A program made the translations under genes and the position numbers. The notes below the pieces were generated by a model. The model worked only from the letters and a program-made list of their open reading frames with translations, was not told where the DNA came from and made no database searches. Source: Kiritimatiellota bacterium (GTDB taxonomy: Bacteria; Verrucomicrobiota; Kiritimatiellia; JAAZAB01). Taken from it: a DNA stretch of 50,563 nucleotides. This document shows, piece by piece, positions 45,009 to 50,563 of this stretch. Location of the stretch: the NCBI GenBank assembly GCA_026398415.1, contig JAPLSY010000028.1:1-50563 (forward strand), read 5' to 3'. Every line of letters starts with the position of its first letter. The stretch's first letter is position 1.

Positions 45009-45449
45009 TCACTTGTCTGTCGTCAATCTATTCGGCAACGTCTCCACAAATGTCCGAATTTCATCCCTAACGCGCCGATAATGTTCCAATGCCTCATCTT
45101 CCGTCTTTGCCGTCCGTGCCAACCTTGGCGGATCGTCAAAACCCACATGCACAACTTTGGTCTTGCCCGGGAATAGCGGACAGGATTCGCGTGCCTGGTC
45201 ACAAACCGTCACCACGTAGTCGAACACGACATCCTTCAAATCTTCCACATGCTTCGACCGCTGGCGCGAAATATCTACCCCCGCCTCGGCCATGACCTTG
45301 ACCGCTAAAGGATCCATTCCGTGCGGTTCTATGCCGGCAGAGTAAGCCTTGATCACGTCGCCCTTCAAATGGCGCGCCCAGCCCTCGGCCATCTGGCTCC
45401 GGCAGGAATTGCCGGTGCACAGAAACAAAATTTTTAACCTTTCCTTCAT
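45009..45449 (-). CDS. arsC: Arsenate reductase, thioredoxin-coupled
   Basis: 146 residues from ATG 45449. Low-molecular-weight phosphatase fold with loop CTGNSCRSQ (Cys11 and Cys16), and the redox pair Cys83/Cys90 (TVCDQARESC). The four cysteines match the Bacillus/Staphylococcus pI258 type that uses thioredoxin to reduce As(V) to As(III). The upstream open frame to 45542 overlaps the P-type ATPase gene and is rejected. Thioredoxin dependence fits the CcdA-like and thioredoxin-fold genes of this operon. Confidence 0.96.
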   Translation of the reverse strand: MKERLKILFLCTGNSCRSQMAEGWARHLKGDVIKAYSAGIEPHGMDPLAVKVMAEAGVDISRQRSKHVEDLKDVVFDYVVTVCDQARESCPLFPGKTKVVHVGFDDPPRLARTAKTEDEALEHYRRVRDEIRTFVETLPNRLTTDK

Positions 45450-45486
45450 CTTTGCCTGATACTGCAGGTTTCTCGACCCCCTTGTT

Positions 45487-47385
45487 TCACGCGGTCGTCG
45501 TTCTGTGCTTTGCCCACAGCAGAAGCGTGGAACTGAACACAACTGTTACACAGCCCGCTTCCTGAAAAATAACCGCTATGATGGGTGTCATCATGCCCAT
45601 GACCCCCAATGTCAGCCCGATGACATTGTAGATCATGGAAAAAAAGATATTCAGTTTGATGCGCCGCATGACTTTCGCCGACATCCACATGAAATCGACA
45701 ACCCCGGATAGGTTGTCATTCATCAAGGTGACGTCGGCCGTTTCGATGGCCACATCCGTGCCGGCGGCACCCATGGCAATGCCCACATCGGCCAAGGCAA
45801 GGGCCGGGGCGTCGTTAATACCGTCGCCAATCATTCCGACAACATGACCTTCGGCCTGCAGTTTCCTGACGAACGCTTGTTTCTGCTCGGGAAGCAGTTC
45901 CGCCTGAAAATCATCAACGCCGATTGTCTTGGCCACTGCTTCGGCCACCTGGGGATGATCGCCGGTCAGCATGGTAATGCGCTCGACCCCCATCTTTTTG
46001 AGCAACCGGATGGTTTGTGCAATTTCGGGACGGATCTCATCGGCAATCGCCAGTAGGCCAATGACCTCGTTGTTGTGTGCAACCAGGACAGCGGTGTGAC
46101 CCTGCTCGGATTGTTTGGTGATCTCACGCTCAACGTGTGAGTCGAGGGACACACCGGCTTCCTTCAGGAATGCCTGCTTCCCCACCAGAATCTTCGCGTT
46201 GCTCCAGCGGGCCTCAACCCCCATGCCGGTCGCGCTCTCGAAATGGTCAGGGTCGGGAATATCGAGTTGCCGCTTTTTACCGGCTGCCAGGATGGAACGC
46301 GCCAGGGGGTGCTCGGAATACTTTTCCGCGATGCAGGCCAGGCGCAGGATTTCTTCCTCGCGCTTGCCGTTGAAGGCGATGATGGCTTCAACCTTGGGCC
46401 GGCCGAAGGTGAAAGTTCCCGTCTTGTCCACGAGCAGGTGTTTGATCTTATGACCCAGTTCCAGGAAGATACCGCCTTTGATGAGGACCGCCCGGCGCGC
46501 CAGATTGGAGACACCGGCCGTCACGGCCGTGGGCGTGGCTATGGCGAACGCACAGGGGCAGGCCACAAGCAGGACGGAAACCGCGACCTTGATATCACCG
46601 GACATGCCAAAGGCGATGATCGCCAGCAAAACCACCGCCGGCAGAAACCAGGTGGTGAAACGGTCCGCCATATTCTGAATGGGTGCGCGCGTCGCTTGTG
46701 CTTCCTGAACCAGGTGTACGATTTTGGCCAGCGTAGTGCCTTCGCCCACCTTTGCCGTGCGAATGTCAAGGCGGCCGGACTCGTTGAGTGTCCCGCTAAA
46801 CACATTGCTGCCCGGGAATTTTTCCACCGGCATGGATTCGCCGGTAATCGGCGCCTGGTTGACACTGCTGGCCCCGGCAGTCACTACGCCGTCCACCGGG
46901 ATCCGCGTCCCGGGTTTCACCATCACAATATCGCCCGCGTGGAGTTCGGCCACCGGGACGACAACCTCAGCCCCTTCGCGGCGAACGGTCGCCATTTGTG
47001 GGGCAAAATCCAGAAGGTCACGGATGCTCTTCCGGGTTTTATCCAGGGTGTAGGACTCCAGCGCACCGGCGGCGGCCATGATGAAGACAATAATGGCGGC
47101 GGGCCTGAACTCGCCGATCGCCATTGTGGCGATGAGTGCGACCACGACGAACACATTGACCGTAATCTTGCGCTTGAAAATATCCTTGAACCCGCCAATG
47201 AACCGCTGAAAGCCGCCGAATATGATGGCGACAATGGCGAGCGCTACATTGACAAAAACAGGACCGATTTCCCAGTGCGCGAGAAGCCAACTCGCCAGGG
47301 TCAGGACCGCAACTGCAATCGGCACGATGGCCAGGACGGCAAGGTCTTTATATTTTGAACTAGGCGGCCTCGCGTTATTGCGCAT
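45487..47385 (-). CDS. Heavy-metal P1B-type ATPase without metal-binding domain
   Basis: 632 residues from ATG 47385 (GTG 47388 also possible), overlapping the small upstream gene stop. Pump hydrolysing ATP to export metal. Transport motif Cys276-Pro-Cys278 in VACPCAFAIATP, phosphorylation Asp320 in DKTGTFT, TGES, SEHPLA, MLTGD and GDGINDAPALA. No N-terminal HMA domain is present. The last helices (FQEAGCVTVVFSSTLLL) match neither the classic Zn/Cd nor Cu ATPases exactly; the family QxDxG is here QEAG. Within an arsenic operon, the metal may be Zn/Cd, Cu or a thiol complex. Confidence 0.9.
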   Translation of the reverse strand: MRNNARPPSSKYKDLAVLAIVPIAVAVLTLASWLLAHWEIGPVFVNVALAIVAIIFGGFQRFIGGFKDIFKRKITVNVFVVVALIATMAIGEFRPAAIIVFIMAAAGALESYTLDKTRKSIRDLLDFAPQMATVRREGAEVVVPVAELHAGDIVMVKPGTRIPVDGVVTAGASSVNQAPITGESMPVEKFPGSNVFSGTLNESGRLDIRTAKVGEGTTLAKIVHLVQEAQATRAPIQNMADRFTTWFLPAVVLLAIIAFGMSGDIKVAVSVLLVACPCAFAIATPTAVTAGVSNLARRAVLIKGGIFLELGHKIKHLLVDKTGTFTFGRPKVEAIIAFNGKREEEILRLACIAEKYSEHPLARSILAAGKKRQLDIPDPDHFESATGMGVEARWSNAKILVGKQAFLKEAGVSLDSHVEREITKQSEQGHTAVLVAHNNEVIGLLAIADEIRPEIAQTIRLLKKMGVERITMLTGDHPQVAEAVAKTIGVDDFQAELLPEQKQAFVRKLQAEGHVVGMIGDGINDAPALALADVGIAMGAAGTDVAIETADVTLMNDNLSGVVDFMWMSAKVMRRIKLNIFFSMIYNVIGLTLGVMGMMTPIIAVIFQEAGCVTVVFSSTLLLWAKHRTTTA

Positions 47386-47570
47386 CACTCAACACATCCT
47401 GCTTTGGGATTATCATTTTTATCCCCGGCTTTTTCCTTGCCGTTATTCGGCTGGGAAGAGCCGCAGCAATTTCCGCCGGAGCCGCAACAGCCGCCGGTCT
47501 TGGTCATGGACTCCCAGATCACGGCCCAGAAGCTTTTTTTTTGTTTCTGTTCTTTTACGTTGGTTCCCAT
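47385..47570 (-). CDS. Small CGCC-rich protein
   Basis: 61 residues from ATG 47570, with AAGGAGATACGACA upstream. The middle reads GGCCGSGGNCCG (two CC pairs, residues 28-36); Cys59 lies near the end. Small proteins with GCC/CCG clusters occur in metal and arsenic operons between ccdA-like and ATPase genes; they may bind metal or arsenite or act as a short metallochaperone. That function is inference. Its stop shares a base with the ATPase start, showing translational coupling. Confidence 0.78.
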   Translation of the reverse strand: MGTNVKEQKQKKSFWAVIWESMTKTGGCCGSGGNCCGSSQPNNGKEKAGDKNDNPKAGCVE

Positions 47571-47599
47571 TGTCGTATCTCCTTTTGTTTTGTTACAGA

Positions 47600-48310
47600 T
47601 CAAAACGTTACCAGCAGATAGAACCCGGCACAGACAAGCAGAACCCCGGCCACGATTCGGATCATGGTCTCAGCTTTCTGTACTTTGATCGCCGCTTTTC
47701 CCAACGAAATGCCAAGCAGAATGGCGCCGAGCGGCAGGCTGAACCCCAAGCCAAAAGCCGCCATGAGAATCATGCCCCAGAGGATTTTGCCCATCAACAC
47801 GCTGGCGCCGATGACGATGAAGATCCCGGGGTTGCAGGGTAGCGAGCTGGCCGCCACGCCGCCACCCATCAACAACCCTACAACCACCGTGCCCAGCATT
47901 CCATGGACGATGGAACGCGATTCCGCCTTTCGAGTGAACTGCGGCAGTTTAACCGGCAGCAACTTGAGCGCGGCGAGTCCCAGGATGACGGCGATGGCAC
48001 CCGCAAAGATCTTCCAATACCTGCCGAGCAGCGCTTGAGCGGTCTGGCCTACAAAGCCGGCCACAAATCCGAGGATAATCAGCGCCAGCGTAGTGCCGAT
48101 CATGAACGCGATTGCGGACACGATGGCGGTGCGCCGGTTGGCGTCCTGCCGTGTGCCCGAATAGGCCGCCAGCATGCCCATGGCCGGCAATGTGCAACAG
48201 GCGCTGGCCACGGCGCTGACCAGTCCAAGCAGGAACGCCAGCGGCAACGCCGCCGGTCCCATGCTGGTCGCTTGGAGCGTGTCGGTAACCCATTTCAGCA
48301 TTTCCACCAT
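47600..48310 (-). CDS. CcdA/DsbD-like membrane thiol transporter
   Basis: 236 residues, about six membrane helices. The CcdA fold moves electrons from cytoplasmic thioredoxin across the membrane. Cys38-Cys39 in helix 1 (SACCTLPAMG) and the Cys in SSLPCNPGIF form the conserved cysteines. AGGGGACGCC precedes ATG 48310. Between the thioredoxin-fold protein and the small Cys protein, it likely supplies reductant to one of them. Confidence 0.86.
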   Translation of the reverse strand: MVEMLKWVTDTLQATSMGPAALPLAFLLGLVSAVASACCTLPAMGMLAAYSGTRQDANRRTAIVSAIAFMIGTTLALIILGFVAGFVGQTAQALLGRYWKIFAGAIAVILGLAALKLLPVKLPQFTRKAESRSIVHGMLGTVVVGLLMGGGVAASSLPCNPGIFIVIGASVLMGKILWGMILMAAFGLGFSLPLGAILLGISLGKAAIKVQKAETMIRIVAGVLLVCAGFYLLVTF

Positions 48311-48319
48311 GGCGTCCCC

Positions 48320-48991
48320 TTAGTTGCAGCCTGCGGGGCCACAGCCGGACGATGCAGGTCCGCAACCACCGGCACTCGATGCGGCGACAAATCCCTGAAT
48401 GAGTTTCGGTTCGGTAATGTCGCCCGAAACCGGAACCATCCCGCGTCCTTTGACCATCGCGAGCACACACGGTACCTGCATTTGCGCGGCGACCTGGGCA
48501 TAATCCGGCGAGTCCGTCTTCAGGGTGAAGAGGCCGATCTTTTGTCCCTGGGCTTCGATCGTCTTTGCGGCGCTGCGCATTTGAGCCAGGGGCGCCTTGA
48601 TCAGCGGCTTGTTTTTACCGGCCAGGAACACGAACACCCCGCCCGTATCGGCGGCCATCGCGTTCAGTTCGGAAAGCGCGCCGATCTCTTTTACGGCAAC
48701 CGTGGCTGATGTGGCGGGTACCGCATTGGCAGCGGGCGCGGGTGTCTGTCCTGTGGTCGGCAAAGATGCAAAGCCGGACGCCACTTTCTCGGGCGCGGCG
48801 CTGTTGTTCTTGATCAGGGCCCGCGCCACCAGTACTCCGGCGGCAAGGATGATGATTGCGCCAACGATCCAGCGCGCTCGACACGCCGACCCGCCGGTAT
48901 GGCAACCGCAGCCAGGACCGCATGCCGACGCCTCCGGTTTCAGCGTTTCCATGTTGTCGGTCGGTTTTAGATCTTCATTCTTTGTACTCAT
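48320..48991 (-). CDS. Cys-rich membrane-anchored thioredoxin-fold protein
   Basis: 223 residues; GGAGGAACGACCG precedes ATG 48991. A cytoplasmic N-tail holds Cys24, 28, 30 and 37. A transmembrane helix follows (about 42-58). The extracytoplasmic domain (about 95-205) resembles a thioredoxin fold (FVFLAGKNKPLI, VPCVLAMVKGRG) but has no CxxC active site. The C-tail GGCGPASSGCGPAGCN adds three cysteines. The cysteine tails look like metal- or arsenite-binding. Adjacent to ccdA, so probably part of a thiol relay (inference). I do not recognise a named family. Confidence 0.75.
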   Translation of the reverse strand: MSTKNEDLKPTDNMETLKPEASACGPGCGCHTGGSACRARWIVGAIIILAAGVLVARALIKNNSAAPEKVASGFASLPTTGQTPAPAANAVPATSATVAVKEIGALSELNAMAADTGGVFVFLAGKNKPLIKAPLAQMRSAAKTIEAQGQKIGLFTLKTDSPDYAQVAAQMQVPCVLAMVKGRGMVPVSGDITEPKLIQGFVAASSAGGCGPASSGCGPAGCN

Positions 48992-49083
48992 CGGTCGTTC
49001 CTCCTATTTTGGTTTCATCCACAACAGCTTTTCCCGCCCACCATCGTCTTACCAAGCTCTCCGTGGACGGGTACCGCGCTCAT

Positions 49084-49452
49084 TCAGGGCTTGCAAAGAA
49101 TTCTCCGACACAAAGTTTCCATGTTCTCCCCGCAAATTCGTTTAAGATTCTTCCGGTCCTCGACACTTCGGGCGGTTTTTTCCATATCCTTAAACAGCAG
49201 GGCAAGCAGTTTGTCCGTCGAGGGAGTTCGGAAAACCTTGGACAAGCGGTAGTGCATCCAGCGCCCCTCTTTGCGGCTCTCTACCAGCCGCGCGGCGCGC
49301 AGGATCGTCAGGTGCTTCGAGACCGTGGATGGCGCCAGGTCCAACAGGGCAATGAGCTGGCAGACGCATAGCTCGCCGCCCCTGAGCGCGCCGAGCGCGC
49401 GCAGGCGGTTTTCATCGGCCAAGGCCTTGAGCATGTCCATGATGTCGCGCAT
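49084..49452 (-). CDS. arsR: ArsR-family metal-responsive repressor
   Basis: 122 residues; AAGGAG precedes ATG 49452. Winged helix-turn-helix (recognition region LAPSTVSKHLTIL). The As(III) site ELCVCQL has Cys29 and Cys31; Cys107, Cys115 and Cys120 near the end may add ligands. Arsenite binding releases the protein from DNA. First gene of the leftward ars operon, with its own promoter. Confidence 0.95.
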   Translation of the reverse strand: MRDIMDMLKALADENRLRALGALRGGELCVCQLIALLDLAPSTVSKHLTILRAARLVESRKEGRWMHYRLSKVFRTPSTDKLLALLFKDMEKTARSVEDRKNLKRICGENMETLCRRILCKP

Positions 49453-49483
49453 ACGCTTCTCCTTCCATTTCTATATGTGGCGA

Positions 49484-49513
49484 AATATACACTGTAATGC
49501 GGAACCTTGTCAA
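49484..49513 (-). promoter_or_regulatory. Promoter of the ars operon
   Basis: Minus strand TTGACA (49508-49513), 18-bp spacer, TATATT (49484-49489), about 32 bp before arsR. The -10 region overlaps an AT-rich imperfect palindrome (TATATTTCGCCACATATA) that could be the ArsR operator. Confidence 0.6.
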
Positions 49514-49647
49514 GCGAAGATTTGCATTCCATCGTCAGAGTGTGGGGAACGCGGACGTAAGCGTCCGGAAAGATAGAAAATAGTCGTGCTGGGTCGCCAA
49601 CCGCAAACCATGCGACCGGATCGCGGCGCCGTCCAGCGCGAGCGCAC

Positions 49648-50563
49648 TCACCCGCCGGCATTCACCGTTGGTTGCAGGCGCCGCAGGCGGGCCAGCGACT
49701 GGATGACCGCCCGGACGGTGTGATAGCCGCATTTCCATTCGTGGCCCAGATAATCCCACTTGATGCGGCCGTCCCGTTCCAGCAGCGCATACCATTCGCC
49801 GACCGCGTGGTTGATCATCTTGTCCCAGACAAAAGTAAATACGTTTTCAAACGCATCCCAGTAAGGCTGTTCGCGGAAAAGCGCGACGGCATCCAGGAAG
49901 CCGACGAGCACTTCGGCCTGCTGCCAGAATTCCTTCAGCGTTTGCGTGGCCGGGCCGTCATGGGGACCCTCCACATAGATGCCGCCATATTCCCAATCCA
50001 CGCCGAACGCGATGGCCTGGTCGTTCATCGCCTTGATGATCGGAAGGTAGGGTGCGAGGTCGGCGCCCAGGATTTCCACGGCATGTTTAAGCAGCCAGCA
50101 GAGTTCGATGTTGTGCCCGTAATTGGTGTTGTTCAAAGGGCGGGCGCCGGCATCCGTGTCGCGGTCCGATCCCCAAACGTTGCGAAACAAAATAGCCGGC
50201 AAAGGATGGAATTCGGCGTCAAATTGCGCCAAGCCGGTGTGAAAGCGCGGGTGGAGCATGCGGGCGGTCAACACCTGAATGATTTCCTGGAGTTTGCGAC
50301 GATGCGTGGGCGAGCCGGTCAGTTCATAGAGCGCGGTAAATGCTTCCATCAAATGCATGTGCACGTCCATCGTCTTGCGATTGCCGCCATCCAGTTCGCC
50401 GGGTTTCAACGACCAATCGCGCCGAAACATCTCCCAGTAGCCGCCATAGGCCGAATCGGCGGCGCTGCGCTGAATGACATTGAACGTGGCTTCCGCGTAT
50501 TCCTTGCCCTGCGGATCGCCGGAAGCCAGGGCATATTCAGCCAGGGCATACACCCCGAAACAC
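49648..50563 (-). CDS. AGE-family sugar epimerase, 5' end outside the window
   Basis: At least 304 residues; the frame is still open at the window edge (GTG 50553 is an internal valine codon). N-acylglucosamine 2-epimerase/cellobiose 2-epimerase superfamily, an (alpha/alpha)6 barrel that epimerises C2 of sugars. Catalytic histidines are in DVHMHLMEAFTALYE, NYGHNIELCWLLKHA and WKCGYHTVRA; FWQQAEVLVGF is also typical. NYGHNIE is closer to cellobiose 2-epimerase than to renin-binding protein. The substrate is not determined. Confidence 0.9.
   Translation of the reverse strand, partial: CFGVYALAEYALASGDPQGKEYAEATFNVIQRSAADSAYGGYWEMFRRDWSLKPGELDGGNRKTMDVHMHLMEAFTALYELTGSPTHRRKLQEIIQVLTARMLHPRFHTGLAQFDAEFHPLPAILFRNVWGSDRDTDAGARPLNNTNYGHNIELCWLLKHAVEILGADLAPYLPIIKAMNDQAIAFGVDWEYGGIYVEGPHDGPATQTLKEFWQQAEVLVGFLDAVALFREQPYWDAFENVFTFVWDKMINHAVGEWYALLERDGRIKWDYLGHEWKCGYHTVRAVIQSLARLRRLQPTVNAGG

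Noticed and set aside
45450..45542. N-terminal extension of ArsC
   Set aside because: It overlaps the ATPase 3' end and the family begins at KILFLCTGNSC; ATG 45449 fits.
46243..47358. 371-codon plus-strand frame
   Set aside because: Antisense shadow of the P1B ATPase; no motif or ribosome site.

Overview
The window looks like chromosomal DNA of a Gram-negative bacterium of the PVC superphylum, most likely Kiritimatiellota or a close relative. This is inference from content; no rRNA is present. The pointers are an ExbB/ExbD/ExbD motor cluster with a DUF4159 protein, FG-GAP and TPR proteins, an archaeal-type phosphoglycerate mutase (ApgM), a NamZ-type (DUF1343) muramidase, several lipoproteins and outer-membrane-type proteins, moderately high GC, and many dispersed palindromic and word-like intergenic repeats. 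Genes lie mostly on the minus strand. There is no phage, transposase, integrase or CRISPR array.

Layout. 1-8 kb: a small beta-barrel protein, a cupin, hypA-hypB (nickel insertion), an MFS transporter, NamZ, FtsB/DivIC, enolase and a nitrilase-family amidohydrolase. 8-12 kb: tRNA-Ser(GGA) preceded by a 21-bp copy of its own 5' end, a BamE-like lipoprotein, an ATP-grasp ligase, ApgM and a LysM lipoprotein. 12.3-15.8 kb: DNA polymerase III alpha (dnaE). 16-25.7 kb: the envelope-machine locus (FG-GAP, DUF4159, ExbD, ExbD, ExbB, TPR protein) transcribed leftward from one good promoter, with a 1028-residue periplasmic TPR protein transcribed divergently. 25.7-32 kb: an ankyrin protein, an N-acetylglutamate-synthase-like acetyltransferase, a large CPBP membrane protease with a duplicated extracytoplasmic domain, a GT9 glycosyltransferase and a small membrane protein. 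32-42 kb: miaB with an in-frame repeat insertion, a membrane-anchored C45-type acyltransferase/hydrolase with an alpha/beta hydrolase, Maf, a Dus tRNA-dihydrouridine synthase, a B12-binding radical SAM protein and a MATE exporter. 41.7-49.5 kb: an iron-sulfur-flavoprotein-like reductase, a DJ-1/PfpI protein and a complete arsenic/metal operon read leftward: arsR, Cys-rich thioredoxin-fold protein, CcdA-like protein, small CGCC protein, P1B ATPase, arsC, acr3, arsM. The right edge cuts an AGE-family epimerase.

How the genes work together. The Exb locus encodes a proton-driven inner-membrane motor with its own periplasmic partners but no TonB or TolA; this is the best candidate here for a poorly described system. 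The ars operon couples arsenate reduction, arsenite export, arsenite methylation and membrane thiol transfer under one ArsR promoter. Three repeat families deserve attention: a palindrome read in the same frame inside both apgM and miaB, a GACGACAGAC-type word repeat at the 3' ends of at least four genes (extending two of the proteins), and a roughly 135-bp element present in two opposed copies.
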